Origin: Ignavibacteriaceae bacterium
GTDB taxonomy: Bacteria > Bacteroidota > Ignavibacteria > Ignavibacteriales > Ignavibacteriaceae
DNA: 64,000 nucleotides
Assembly: GCA_023229425.1 (NCBI GenBank)
Contig: JALNZG010000013.1
Span: 1-64,000 of the forward strand
Direction: 5' to 3'
The notes below the pieces were generated by a model. The model searched no databases. It saw nothing but the letters and a program-made list of their open reading frames with translations, and was not told the DNA's origin. Position numbers and translations under genes: made by a program. Shown in pieces: positions 17,377 through 26,801 of this stretch. The stretch's first letter is position 1. Every line of letters begins with the position of its first letter.

Positions 17377-17799
17377 TTAAGGATTAGCTATTATGAAAGC
17401 GTCCTTAAAATCTTTCGTCTTCCATAATTCCTTTTTTACGGATTCAGCATCAGCTTTAGTTGCAAAAGGTGGAAGTTGAACAACATAAAGTTTAAACTCT
17501 TCCGAAAAAGAAATGATACTTTCTTTCGATAATTTCTTCTTAGCTAACGCTGCGCATTCATCAGCCCGTTCTTTAGTAGTAAATGCTCCTATTTGTACAA
17601 CGAACTTTTTAACCGGTTCAGAAACCGGAATATCAGTTTTAACTCCAACCGGATTTACGGTTGAGTCAACAGCGGACGAATCAAAAATATATTCTTCTTT
17701 TTGAATTTCACCATCATCTTTTGTTTGTTCAGTTGTTGAAGAGCAGCCAATCATCAAAAAGAATGAAAATGAAGCCAGCAAAAGAAATATTTTACGCAT
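17377..17799 (-). CDS. SPOR-domain lipoprotein
   Basis: 140 residues. A lipoprotein signal with lipobox LMIGC places the modified Cys at position 19. An acidic/proline-containing linker precedes a SPOR domain at about 66-138 (KFVVQIGAFTTKERADECAA, then LYVVQLPPFATKADAESV), which binds denuded septal glycan strands. It probably acts in the periplasm at the division site. It is separated from the upstream lipase gene by a terminator, so it likely has its own promoter. Confidence 0.82.
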   Translation of the reverse strand: MRKIFLLLASFSFFLMIGCSSTTEQTKDDGEIQKEEYIFDSSAVDSTVNPVGVKTDIPVSEPVKKFVVQIGAFTTKERADECAALAKKKLSKESIISFSEEFKLYVVQLPPFATKADAESVKKELWKTKDFKDAFIIANP

Positions 17800-17812
17800 A
17801 ACTTATCCTAAT

Positions 17813-17841
17813 AAAAAAGAAGGATGGCATTAAGCCATCCT
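17813..17841 (-). terminator. Intrinsic terminator after the GDSL lipoprotein gene
   Basis: On the minus strand an 8-bp perfect stem (AGGATGGC / GCCATCCT, arms 17834-17841 and 17821-17828) with a 5-base loop is followed by TCTTTTTT. It begins 16 bases after the stop of the lipase gene and ends the fadL-like/lipase unit. Confidence 0.82.
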
Positions 17842-17856
17842 CTTGATGAACACTAA

Positions 17857-19335
17857 TTAATACAGTAAGTGATCAAATGCACCAGCCGGATATTTTGGAA
17901 TACCAAAATGGTCGAAGCTGATTCTCTTACCGAGAATAATGCTAGGAGTAATTGAAGCAACATCAACCTGTGGGATATTGCCGCCCCATTTTGTGTTAAT
18001 CACTTTAATAAACTCATTTGCAATAATTGCATGAGCATGATTCGAAGGATGAACTCCATCTAAAGAGAAAAGTCCGCCGGAAATGTATCCAGTGGTAAAT
18101 TTAATTCCACCGTAATACGTACCGCCGGTATAATCTTTTGCACGAATGGCATTAAAGAAAGAATTAACATTAACAAAACCAAACCCACGATTTCTTGCAA
18201 GACTATCAATTGAAGTATTGAAATTTAACGTAGCAGTTTTTGCTGTTGTTATTTCGTCAGCATCCAAAGTTAATGCGTCCGGAAATGGGTTTTGTGGGTG
18301 AAATCCGAAAGCTTTAGTAGTATCCAAGCCTGCAATTGAAGCAAGAACTGCAGCTAAGGGAAGCCCCTTTGATGCGGCAATATAACGATACCAAGCACCT
18401 GTCGGTTGTCCTAAATAGCCTGTCCAACTTCCGGCAACAAGTGTTAAATCAACTTTTCCGGTTAGCAAGGAAATGGAATCTGCATAAACTGTTGGATCAA
18501 CGGTAGCAACACCATGTTTTACATAATAAAGTCCATTCGATCCAGCAGCTTTGTTAGCTGTCCAAGGAGCACCCAATGCTAATTTAGGACCTACTGTATT
18601 GAAGAAAGGAATTGCAGTTACATCGGGTAGATTTGCAACTACTACTTTTGTGTTTAATGATTTTAAGCTGTCTGCTAAAAATCTATATAAGGCATCAAAT
18701 GTTGCTGAAGCAGTTGGTGATGATGGAGAAGCTCCGCCGCTTGTTGCAAAACCGAGCACATCATTATTCCCTATCCAAACAGTAAGTAATGTTGGGTTTA
18801 GCGCTTTCGCTTGTTTAAATTGGGAACCAATATTCAAAGCACTGTTTCTAAGAATAAGATCAAACATAGGATTGGCAGGTCCACCAAATACTTTTGATCC
18901 ACAATCTTGGGAATTGGTAGCATTTAAAACGTCGTATAATATAGCTCCTGGAACACCTAAGTTATTATACGGTGCTGCATATCCCAAATTAGTTGGAGCA
19001 CCTACAGCGGGATTATTTGTAATTGTTGGAGTGCTTGTTGCGAAATTAAATGCTGTTAATTCCATTCTTCCACCGGTACCAGGGTCAGAATAGATAGGCA
19101 TTGCAAAAGATGAACCAACTTGCTTTGCAATAAGATTTCCGTAAGCATAGTTTTGAGCGCTTTCGTATAAAGCGCCTGATTGATATCCAGCAGTTATACT
19201 GTTACCTATAGTAACAAAACGATCATAGCTTGCAGTACCTGACGTTGGAGCAGTCAAATCGCTGCGGTCTTCGCAGCCAACGAAGATAAAGGTTATAAGG
19301 CTAAAACCAAAAAGGACATTTAATATTTTTTTCAT
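17857..19335 (-). CDS. GDSL/SGNH-family hydrolase lipoprotein
   Basis: 492 residues with a lipoprotein signal (lipobox FVGC, Cys21). The SGNH block I is FVTIGNSITAGYQ near residue 45, with the catalytic Ser in GNSIT. Block III is VWIGNNDVLG near 187. Block V is LDGVHPSNHAHAI near 430, giving the Asp-x-x-His pair. It probably hydrolyses esters at the cell surface. It follows a FadL-type channel gene by 20 bases, and a terminator follows it, so the pair likely releases and imports long-chain fatty acids. The family assignment is firm; the substrate is inferred. Confidence 0.85.
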   Translation of the reverse strand: MKKILNVLFGFSLITFIFVGCEDRSDLTAPTSGTASYDRFVTIGNSITAGYQSGALYESAQNYAYGNLIAKQVGSSFAMPIYSDPGTGGRMELTAFNFATSTPTITNNPAVGAPTNLGYAAPYNNLGVPGAILYDVLNATNSQDCGSKVFGGPANPMFDLILRNSALNIGSQFKQAKALNPTLLTVWIGNNDVLGFATSGGASPSSPTASATFDALYRFLADSLKSLNTKVVVANLPDVTAIPFFNTVGPKLALGAPWTANKAAGSNGLYYVKHGVATVDPTVYADSISLLTGKVDLTLVAGSWTGYLGQPTGAWYRYIAASKGLPLAAVLASIAGLDTTKAFGFHPQNPFPDALTLDADEITTAKTATLNFNTSIDSLARNRGFGFVNVNSFFNAIRAKDYTGGTYYGGIKFTTGYISGGLFSLDGVHPSNHAHAIIANEFIKVINTKWGGNIPQVDVASITPSIILGKRISFDHFGIPKYPAGAFDHLLY

Positions 19336-19355
19336 AGCTTCTATACCTCCAATGG

Positions 19356-20609
19356 TTATAAGTTATATGATAAACTGAGTGAAAACAAATTAGCTGTTGA
19401 ATTATATGTTCCGTTAAAAGGTTCGAAACCATACGTAACACGGCTAACCATTGAATTAGAAATTGTTCTTTCAAAAAATCTTAAGAACATATAAGAAACA
19501 TCAACCGACAAATTACTCATTACTTTATAACCTGCACCAATTGAGAATCCTAATCTGTCAGCATCCGGTAAGGTTCCATCAACAAATTGATCTTTTACAG
19601 GATTTTTGTCATACAATAAACCGGCGGAGAAATCAATATCACTACTGTATTTATAATTAGCTCCAAATCTAATGGCATAATTATTTTCATAGAGACGTGG
19701 TGCTGCGCTTGAAGTATTGGATGAAGTGAAATTAACTTTTAATGTATCATAACTCGACCAACCAACCCATTGAAAGTCTGTTGATAAGAGTAATTTATCA
19801 TTGTATTGATAAGATACACCAACTACTAATTGTTGAGGAGTCGTTAAACTCGCTGTAATATCTCCGTTTGGCAATGAAGAAGCCGCTAATGCAGATCCAC
19901 CTGTAGATTTAGCTGTTCCGGTAAAATCAAATTTTACTTCACTTCTGTAGTTAACACCTATGTTAAGATCGCAATCCGTCTTGTACAATAAGCCGGCTGT
20001 AAATCCCATTGCAGAAGTTGCATCACCTTTCATATCTACATTAGCGATGGTTTCACCAAGATAGGCGGAAGGAATTTTAACATCTTTGTTAATTAATACG
20101 TTACCAAAGGCATATTGAAGACCTACACCAACCGATAAATTGTCATTTATCTTGTAAGCAATTACAGGATTAAGATTGAATGTTTCTACTGCAATCTCTA
20201 AACTTACAAATCTTCCGTCCCATGCAGACGGCCATTTAGTACCAAGACCAAAAGGATTGTTGAAACCCAAACCTGCGTAGAGCTGATCAGTGATTTGGTA
20301 GGTAGCATAGAAATGGATAGGAGTAAATAACTGGCTTTCCATTTTGGTTTCATTAACTTTAGGACTGATCCCTCTGAAACTGGAACTTGGAGTAATTAAC
20401 GTCGTCCCCATCATCAATTTAAAGCCGCTCATTTGTGTAATTCCTGCATTATTGAAATACAAGATTGAAGGATCTAATGCGGCGGCAGTAAAAGCGCCTC
20501 CCATAGCCATCGCCCGTGCACCATGTTCATTGATTTGGAATCCACTTCCGAATGCCGTTGAGCAGAGAAGTAGAAATGCGCACAAAGCAGTATTGAGTTT
20601 TTGTTTCAC
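19356..20609 (-). CDS. FadL/OMPP1-type outer-membrane transport protein
   Basis: 417-residue barrel with a signal peptide, then the FadL hallmark GFQINEHGARAMAMGGAFTA and SILYFNNAGITQM, forming the hatch that ends in a 14-strand barrel. The start codon is GTG at 20609, preceded by a strong AAGGAGG at 20614-20620. FadL proteins admit long-chain fatty acids and other hydrophobic molecules across the outer membrane. The downstream lipase lipoprotein makes lipid uptake likely. Confidence 0.88.
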   Translation of the reverse strand: MKQKLNTALCAFLLLCSTAFGSGFQINEHGARAMAMGGAFTAAALDPSILYFNNAGITQMSGFKLMMGTTLITPSSSFRGISPKVNETKMESQLFTPIHFYATYQITDQLYAGLGFNNPFGLGTKWPSAWDGRFVSLEIAVETFNLNPVIAYKINDNLSVGVGLQYAFGNVLINKDVKIPSAYLGETIANVDMKGDATSAMGFTAGLLYKTDCDLNIGVNYRSEVKFDFTGTAKSTGGSALAASSLPNGDITASLTTPQQLVVGVSYQYNDKLLLSTDFQWVGWSSYDTLKVNFTSSNTSSAAPRLYENNYAIRFGANYKYSSDIDFSAGLLYDKNPVKDQFVDGTLPDADRLGFSIGAGYKVMSNLSVDVSYMFLRFFERTISNSMVSRVTYGFEPFNGTYNSTANLFSLSLSYNL

Positions 20610-20663
20610 GTAACCTCCTTATGGTTTAGTGTTTGATATGTAGTTATTAATATGATCAAATGT

Positions 20664-21164
20664 TTATTCGATTCTAAAAAGTTTCGATCCTTTTTCAACA
20701 GGAGTATTTTCCCGCACATAGATTTTTTTCAGCAATCCACTATACGGTGAGGTCACTTCATTTTCCATTTTCATGGCTTCAAGTATAAGCACTGGTTCGC
20801 CAATAACAATTTCTTCATTTTCCTTTTTTTGAATTTTCAACACCATTCCGGGCATCGGAGAAACAACATCCTCTTTATGATGGCTTTTTTCCGAATGAGC
20901 TAAAATAGTTTCAGCATTTTTTTCTAATTTTGTCTGAACCTTACATTCAAAATAATTCCCTTCGGTTAAAATAGCAATATTATTTTTATCTTTTGCAACT
21001 TTTGTTATGTCGAAAGTTTTTTTATCAAGCCGGAGAAAATAGTGAAATTCATTCTCTTTAGAAAAATCATAAACAAATTCTCTCCCGTCCACAATAACTT
21101 TTTCACTGTTCATAAACCGAATTACTTTTTCTCTGCCGTTAAGAGTTACGTAAACTTCATTCAT
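20664..21164 (-). CDS. Biotin carboxyl-carrier protein of an acyl-CoA or pyruvate-type carboxylase
   Basis: 166 residues. The C-terminal half is a biotinyl domain with the acceptor Lys in ILEAMKMENEV; the N-terminal half resembles the linker (BT-like) region of 3-methylcrotonyl/propionyl-CoA carboxylase alpha chains. The ATG at 21164 overlaps the biotin carboxylase stop by eight bases; an earlier in-frame ATG at 21200 would overlap by 44 and is less likely. Together the two genes make the alpha half of a biotin-dependent carboxylase. The carboxyltransferase gene is not in the window, so the substrate is open. Confidence 0.8.
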   Translation of the reverse strand: MNEVYVTLNGREKVIRFMNSEKVIVDGREFVYDFSKENEFHYFLRLDKKTFDITKVAKDKNNIAILTEGNYFECKVQTKLEKNAETILAHSEKSHHKEDVVSPMPGMVLKIQKKENEEIVIGEPVLILEAMKMENEVTSPYSGLLKKIYVRENTPVEKGSKLFRIE

Positions 21165-22650
21165 GCTGAAGATCCGTCCATCTATTAGCAGCACAAACAA
21201 CGTTAGTTACTTTATGATTATGCGGCTGTTGTTTTAGATAAGCAGAAAATATTGCAGCTACGTTTTCCAAGTCTTCATTATAAAAGTCTTCTCCTTTGTC
21301 GGAATTATCAATCTTGAAATCTTCTTCAATAAGATTGATCGAATATTCTCCGGTTTGAAATTTTTTATTTTGAAGAATACGCTTTAAAAAAGTAATATTT
21401 GTTTTTATTCCGGCAATAAGGTAATCGTTTAAAGCAATGTCCATCCTTTTAATAGCTTCACTTCTCTGTTTTTCCATTACCGATATTTTAGAAAGTAGAG
21501 GATCATAAAAACGGGATATTTCAGAACCGGTTTCTATTCCTCTATCAATGCGAATATTTGGTCCTGATGGAAGGCGGTGATATTCAACCGTTCCGGTAAT
21601 TGGAAGAAAATTGTTCTCCGGATCTTCAGCATAAACCCGGCATTCAATTGCATGACCGAGAATTCGCAAATCACTTTGAAGAAAACTTAACGGTTCTCCC
21701 GCTGCAATTTTTATTTGTTCTTTCACTAAATCAATCCCGGAAATAAATTCTGTGACGGGATGTTCTACTTGTAAACGCGTATTCATTTCAAGAAAGAAAA
21801 AGTTTTTATGTTTATCAACCAAGAATTCAATTGTTCCTGCACTATAATAGCCGCATGCTTTTGCAGCATTGATAGCCGTAGCGGTTATACTTTGGCGTGT
21901 CTCCTCATCAATAAAAGAAGAAGGAGCTTCTTCAATTATTTTTTGGTGCCGCCGCTGAACAGAACATTCTCTTTCAAACAGATGACAATAATTCCCAAAT
22001 TTATCTGCAATAATTTGTACTTCAATATGCTTGGGATGTTCAATTAATTTTTCAATGTAAATGGAATCATCACCAAATGCTTTTAAAGCTTCACGTTGCG
22101 CGGAAGAAAATGCAGCTTCCAATTCATCTTCGGAAAAAACTCGTTTCATTCCTTTACCGCCACCACCGGCACTAGCTTTTAAGAGAATGGGATAACGGAT
22201 TTCATTAGCACTTATTTTTGCAGCATCTAATGAAACAATTATTTCTGTCGTGCCGGGAACAATTGGCACTCCATTTCTTTTCATTAAATCTCTTGCTGAT
22301 GTTTTACTTCCCATCATTTCTACCGAGCGAGACGATGGTCCGATAAAAACAATTCCGCTTTCTTCAACTTTTTTTATGAAAACAGCATTCTCGGATAAAA
22401 ATCCGTAACCGGGATGAATAGCGTCTGCATTAATTTCTTTTGCAAGTTCAATGATTTTATTTTGATTAAGATATGATTCCGATGGGAGCGATTCACCAAT
22501 AAAATGGGATTCATCCGCCAATCGAGCGTGCAGAGAATATTTATCAACCTCGGAATACATTGAAGCGGAAATAATGCTAAGTTCTTTGCACGCCCGGATT
22601 ATTCGGACGGCAATTTCTCCCCTATTTGCGATAAGAATTTTTTTGAACAT
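21157..22650 (-). CDS. accC: Biotin carboxylase subunit (ATP-grasp)
   Basis: 497 residues starting at MFKKILIANRGEIAVRI (ATG 22650, AGGT upstream); an in-frame ATG at 22674 would add eight atypical residues. It has the biotin-carboxylase N-domain, an ATP-grasp domain with the glycine-rich loop KASAGGGGKGMK and HPKHIEVQII, and the EMNTRLQVEHPVTE metal/bicarbonate motif. It carboxylates biotin on the downstream carrier protein using ATP and bicarbonate. It starts seven bases after the mutS2 stop. It could be AccC of fatty-acid synthesis or a propionyl/methylcrotonyl-CoA carboxylase chain; the adjacent extended carrier favours the latter. Confidence 0.85.
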   Translation of the reverse strand: MFKKILIANRGEIAVRIIRACKELSIISASMYSEVDKYSLHARLADESHFIGESLPSESYLNQNKIIELAKEINADAIHPGYGFLSENAVFIKKVEESGIVFIGPSSRSVEMMGSKTSARDLMKRNGVPIVPGTTEIIVSLDAAKISANEIRYPILLKASAGGGGKGMKRVFSEDELEAAFSSAQREALKAFGDDSIYIEKLIEHPKHIEVQIIADKFGNYCHLFERECSVQRRHQKIIEEAPSSFIDEETRQSITATAINAAKACGYYSAGTIEFLVDKHKNFFFLEMNTRLQVEHPVTEFISGIDLVKEQIKIAAGEPLSFLQSDLRILGHAIECRVYAEDPENNFLPITGTVEYHRLPSGPNIRIDRGIETGSEISRFYDPLLSKISVMEKQRSEAIKRMDIALNDYLIAGIKTNITFLKRILQNKKFQTGEYSINLIEEDFKIDNSDKGEDFYNEDLENVAAIFSAYLKQQPHNHKVTNVVCAANRWTDLQHE

Positions 22651-22657
22651 TTGCGAC

Positions 22658-25006
22658 CTATTTGAGTTCAACAATAGTTATTCCTTCGCCGCCGAATTCT
22701 ACCGGCGCGAAATAAAAGTTTTTTACACCTTCGTGCTTTTGCAGAATTTCCTTTACCATTTTTTTCAAAGCGCCGGTTCCTTTGCCGTGAAGAATTTCAA
22801 CACGATCGTAATTCCCTGTGTATGCGTTATCTAAGAATTTTACTACTTCAAACTCAGCATGTTCCGGTTTCTCACCGCGCAAATCCAAACGATATTGTAT
22901 TTCAGAAATCATAGGCGAATATGAAACGGATTCAGTTACCTTCTTCGCTTCTTTTTTTGTATGTGCTAACGCATTAGTCTTAACTTGAATCTTTAATGAA
23001 CCGACCAAGATTGATGCCTCTTTCTTGTCTTTTGACAATTCAAATATTTTGCCTGAAGTTGCAGTACTTTTTATTTGAACATAATCACCTATTTCAAAAT
23101 TAAGAGAATTTTGTGATAAGTCAATATCTTCTTTAACAAAATCTTTTATTGTTTCATCTAAATTGGCAATAGTGTCGCGGGTGATCTTTATACTTTCCTT
23201 ATCAGCTTTCCTTTCTTTTATTTCTTTAATTGTTTTCTCAATAGTCTTTTTAGAAAAGATTAAAAACGATTCTGCTTCTTGTTTCGTTTTTCTTAATATT
23301 TCTTTTTTCTCTTTCTCCAATTGAACATTTTTTTGCTGATATAAGTTTGTCAGACTTTTCAAGCGGCTGTTTTCAATACTGATTTGCTGTAACTGATCGT
23401 TAAGAGAATTTGATCTTTCTTCCAAACTCAAAAGCATCGTTTCCATTTTCTGCTGGTCATTTTCAAGAAATCCTTTTGCATCATTTAGAAAATCATCTTC
23501 AAAGCCAATGCGTTTTGCAATTTCAAAAGCATAACTTGAACCCGGAAAACCTTGTTTGAAACGGTAGGTCGGTTTGATAGCCGCCAGATCAAATTCCATT
23601 GAAGCATTTTCAAATCCTTCGGTTTGATGCGCCAGAACTTTTAAACTATTATGATGCGTTGTAGAAAGAACCGTTGCTCCTTTTTCATTTAATGAAAGCA
23701 ACACGGCTGCGGCAAAAGCTCCGCCTGCAGAAGGTTCGGTTCCCGTTCCAATTTCATCAAGAAGAATAAGTGATTGCCCGTCGGCTTCTTCAAGAATATT
23801 TTTCAAATTTAAAATATGAGAACTAAATGTGCTCAAATCATCTTCAAGCGATTGTTTGTCGCCGATATCAACAAGAATTTTTTCGAACATATGGAAATTA
23901 CTATCCGCTTGCGCCGGAATATGCATTCCGCACATAACCATTAACGAAAGCAACCCGGTTGTTTTTAATACAACGGTTTTTCCACCGGCGTTCGGTCCGG
24001 TGATCACAATAATTTTTCCGCCATTGATTGCAAAAGATAAAGGAATGGTTTTGTCCTGCCCGAATTTATTTAAAAGAATCGGATGCTTTCCATCTTGCAA
24101 GAAAAAAGGTTTATCATTTAAGAGCGAGGGAAAATTTCCGATAATTTCAATTGAATATTTTGCTTTGGCAAAAACTGCATCAATTTGCGCAAGCGCTTTA
24201 AGCGAAGCCTGAAGCGGCAACCGGACAGTTCCGATCTTTTTGGTTACTTCTTTTAGAATTCTTTCTATTTCTCTTTTCTCTGCAAACTGAAGCGAAATAA
24301 TTTCGTTATTCATCTGAAGAGTTTCTTCCGGTTCGATATACACCGTTTGCCCGGTAGAAGATTCACTATGAATGAATCCTTTAATATGCCGTTTATGTTC
24401 TGCTTTAACAGGGATAACCATTCTCCCATCTCGCAGAGTGATAAACTCTTCACGCGTAAAATCTTCTTCAATAAACTTTTTGGAAATCCTTTGTACGATC
24501 CGGTTCAGATCATTTTTCTTCTCAGCGATTTCCTGACGGATCTCAAAAAGCTTTTTGCTTGCTTTATCTTTTATTTCGCCGGTTTCCGTTATCACTTGAT
24601 TGATCAAATGCTCGAAGACTTTATCAACAAAAAGATTTTGCGTTAACTCTTTCAGTTCGCTCGCGTCTATCTGCACAGATTTTAGGAATTGAAATGTATT
24701 GCGCGACATTTCTGCTAATCTTTTTATTTCCAATATTTTTTTTGCGGAAAGAAGCGCCCCTTCAATTCCGGAGATTGCAAGGTCTTCAACTAAATCGGGA
24801 AGGAAATCAATAGGAGGAACGCTTTGTTGAATAAGAATTTCTTTTGCTTGTGATACTCTCATCCCTTCATTTAAAATTTCATTTTGATTTTCGAAAGGAA
24901 GCGATGAGAGAATATTTTGTCTGCCGTTTGCGGTTATACAATATTTTGCAATGAAGGTGAGTACTTTGTCAAATTCTAAGGCAAGAAAAACTTCTTTCTC
25001 TATCAT
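22658..25006 (-). CDS. mutS2: Endonuclease MutS2
   Basis: 782 residues with helical core and clamp, a MutS-type ATPase (Walker A GPNAGGKTVVLKTTG near residue 333, Walker B LILLDEIGTGTEP, and STTHH), a long coiled-coil at about 520-620, and a C-terminal Smr nuclease domain (LDLRGEKPEHAEFEV and ILHGKGTGALKK). It lacks the mismatch-recognition domain of MutS. The known family role is suppression of homologous recombination and, in some bacteria, rescue of collided ribosomes. It overlaps the upstream cvpA-like gene by four bases (ATGA). Confidence 0.94.
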   Translation of the reverse strand: MIEKEVFLALEFDKVLTFIAKYCITANGRQNILSSLPFENQNEILNEGMRVSQAKEILIQQSVPPIDFLPDLVEDLAISGIEGALLSAKKILEIKRLAEMSRNTFQFLKSVQIDASELKELTQNLFVDKVFEHLINQVITETGEIKDKASKKLFEIRQEIAEKKNDLNRIVQRISKKFIEEDFTREEFITLRDGRMVIPVKAEHKRHIKGFIHSESSTGQTVYIEPEETLQMNNEIISLQFAEKREIERILKEVTKKIGTVRLPLQASLKALAQIDAVFAKAKYSIEIIGNFPSLLNDKPFFLQDGKHPILLNKFGQDKTIPLSFAINGGKIIVITGPNAGGKTVVLKTTGLLSLMVMCGMHIPAQADSNFHMFEKILVDIGDKQSLEDDLSTFSSHILNLKNILEEADGQSLILLDEIGTGTEPSAGGAFAAAVLLSLNEKGATVLSTTHHNSLKVLAHQTEGFENASMEFDLAAIKPTYRFKQGFPGSSYAFEIAKRIGFEDDFLNDAKGFLENDQQKMETMLLSLEERSNSLNDQLQQISIENSRLKSLTNLYQQKNVQLEKEKKEILRKTKQEAESFLIFSKKTIEKTIKEIKERKADKESIKITRDTIANLDETIKDFVKEDIDLSQNSLNFEIGDYVQIKSTATSGKIFELSKDKKEASILVGSLKIQVKTNALAHTKKEAKKVTESVSYSPMISEIQYRLDLRGEKPEHAEFEVVKFLDNAYTGNYDRVEILHGKGTGALKKMVKEILQKHEGVKNFYFAPVEFGGEGITIVELK

Positions 25007-25527
25007 TCTTTAATTGAATCTTTTTCAATAATAAGTTCTTTAATTGATTTCTTCGGATTGGGTGTAAACTCTCCTAAATAATCAATCGTTGAAGGAAGTA
25101 ATTTATACATCGTAGCATAGGAAAAAGATTTTATTTGATCTTTTTCAGAAGGGACTTTGAAAATGTGGAGAAGATATAACGCTGCACTTAGAAAATATGC
25201 AATTTGGATAATTCCGACTACTCCGCCGGTGATCCGATTCATAAGATTATTAACTTTATCAAATGGATGGATCATTCTTTTTAGAAATGATGTAATGAGT
25301 ATTACCCCAAGGAAGACTACAAATCCACCTAAAATTTCAGCAAGATATTTTTCTGTTCCCATTATTTTATTAATAACAGTCCCAATGGTCTCGGATAGAA
25401 ATATTCCAAGAAAAATAGCTAAGAAAAATCCGAGCGAACCGATAAGCTTTCTCACAAACCCATCTTTGAATCCCAATATAAAAGCGGCTGCGCCGATAAC
25501 ACAGAAACTAATATCTAAATAATTCAA
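25003..25527 (-). CDS. CvpA-family inner-membrane protein
   Basis: 174 residues with four membrane segments at about 5-22, 28-50, 65-85 and 100-118, the layout of the CvpA/colicin V production family, including the early DISFCVIGAAAFILGFKDGF motif and conserved glycines. It overlaps yqeY upstream and mutS2 downstream by four bases each, so the three genes are tightly coupled. The link between cvpA and mutS2 is common across bacteria; the molecular role is not settled. Confidence 0.85.
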   Translation of the reverse strand: MNYLDISFCVIGAAAFILGFKDGFVRKLIGSLGFFLAIFLGIFLSETIGTVINKIMGTEKYLAEILGGFVVFLGVILITSFLKRMIHPFDKVNNLMNRITGGVVGIIQIAYFLSAALYLLHIFKVPSEKDQIKSFSYATMYKLLPSTIDYLGEFTPNPKKSIKELIIEKDSIKE

Positions 25528-25976
25528 TTCACTCCCAGGAATTTTTCAACAAGCGATTTCACAACTTTTCCATCGGCTTTCCCTTTGAATTGCTTCATAG
25601 CTGCCGGCATTAATTTCGCAAAATCCGCTTTAGAGGAAGCATTAACTTGTGCGGCAATAGTTTTAATCTCCTCAACAATTTCTTCTTCTGTTAATTGTTT
25701 CGGAAGATATTCTTGCAAGATTTTTAACTCAGTACTCTCTTTCTCTGCCAAGTCCATCCTGCCCGCATTGGTAAACATCTCAACTGATTCTTTTCTTTTT
25801 TTAACGGCGGTTGAAAGCATCGTAATTTCATCTTCAGGCGTTAAAGCTCTGTTTGCACCACTCTTATCAAATTCCAATATTAACGCACGAATTGACCGGA
25901 TTGTTTCAAGGCGAATTTTATCGCCCGATTTCATCGCTATTTTCATATCCTCAATGATTATTTCTCTCAAACTCAT
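25524..25976 (-). CDS. GatB/YqeY domain protein
   Basis: 150 residues, all-helical YqeY family (MSLREIIIEDMKIAMKSGDK at the N-terminus, LQEYLPKQLTEEEI in the middle), similar to the C-terminal tRNA-binding domain of GatB. It is a free-standing family member with a presumed tRNA-related role. It is the first gene of the yqeY-cvpA-mutS2 group and overlaps cvpA by four bases. Confidence 0.9.
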   Translation of the reverse strand: MSLREIIIEDMKIAMKSGDKIRLETIRSIRALILEFDKSGANRALTPEDEITMLSTAVKKRKESVEMFTNAGRMDLAEKESTELKILQEYLPKQLTEEEIVEEIKTIAAQVNASSKADFAKLMPAAMKQFKGKADGKVVKSLVEKFLGVN

Positions 25977-26010
25977 TTAATAACTCCATTAACTATTTTT
26001 TTCTAAAATC

Positions 26011-26048
26011 CTGATTACAGACTACTGACTACTAATAACTGATTAATA
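26011..26048. repeat. Low-complexity CTGA/TAAT repeat
   Basis: The intergenic stretch repeats CTGATTA, CTACTGACTACTAATA and ACTGATTAATA. On the opposite strand it reads as the same ATCAGTTATTAGTA pattern found at 61281-61314 and 47050-47067. It occupies the gap between the TonB gene and yqeY; function is unknown. Confidence 0.45.
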
Positions 26049-26070
26049 CAAAATTAACTCAAATTGAACT

Positions 26071-26751
26071 CTAAAAAAATACGGTAATGATCATTTGCAC
26101 ACGAACATACTGTCCGCCAAGTTTTCCCGGAGAAAAACGAGTGTTGCGAACAGCCCGCATAGCAGCTTCATCACAACCGTATCCAATTCCTTGAATAATT
26201 TCAGTTCGAACAACTTTCCCCATTTCATCAATGTAAGTTTTCACTAACACTTTCCCGCTTATATTAGTTTGTTTTGCCTGATCAGGAACAACTACCCGCG
26301 ATTGAATGGTACCGTAACCTCCTTTTGGTTCGGGCATATAATCAACTGCAGCATAATATTTTATTTCCGGTTTTGCCTTTATTTCTATGGGTAATTGTTC
26401 AGGTATTACTTTTACATTTCCAAACCCGGTTCCATTCAACTCGCCGTTTTTATCGCCGACGGATTTTTGTTCCGCAATTTCAATGGTATCTTTTTCTATT
26501 TTCTTTACCGGTTTGGGGATCGCAAATTTTTCTTTTTTAGTCAAACTTCCTTTTATAATTTCCGTATTCTCAAGTGAAATTGAAGGAGGTGGTCCTAACT
26601 CCGAGTATTTTAAAATTCTAACTACAGCATCAGTATTTTCTGTTTCTTTAAAAAGAATTTGAAATAGATAAAATAAAAGGATCAAAATAAAATGAATCCC
26701 AAGAGAAAAATAAAATCCTTTTAAAATATTTTTTCTGAAAAATTCATTCAT
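26071..26751 (-). CDS. TonB-family energy transducer
   Basis: 226 residues with a short cytoplasmic start, one membrane anchor at about 12-33, a charged Pro/Lys/Glu-containing periplasmic linker, and a TonB C-terminal domain at about 150-226 (GKVLVKTYIDEMGKVVRTEI, GCDEAAMRAVRNTRFSPGK). TonB proteins couple the proton gradient to outer-membrane receptors. ExbB/ExbD are not nearby. The protein is short, which is normal for one of several TonB paralogues in this phylum. Confidence 0.85.
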   Translation of the reverse strand: MNEFFRKNILKGFYFSLGIHFILILLFYLFQILFKETENTDAVVRILKYSELGPPPSISLENTEIIKGSLTKKEKFAIPKPVKKIEKDTIEIAEQKSVGDKNGELNGTGFGNVKVIPEQLPIEIKAKPEIKYYAAVDYMPEPKGGYGTIQSRVVVPDQAKQTNISGKVLVKTYIDEMGKVVRTEIIQGIGYGCDEAAMRAVRNTRFSPGKLGGQYVRVQMIITVFF

Positions 26752-26801
26752 CTAGTTACTACGGTATATCCTTTACTTTTGGTACCAAAACAGTTTTAGG
26801 G

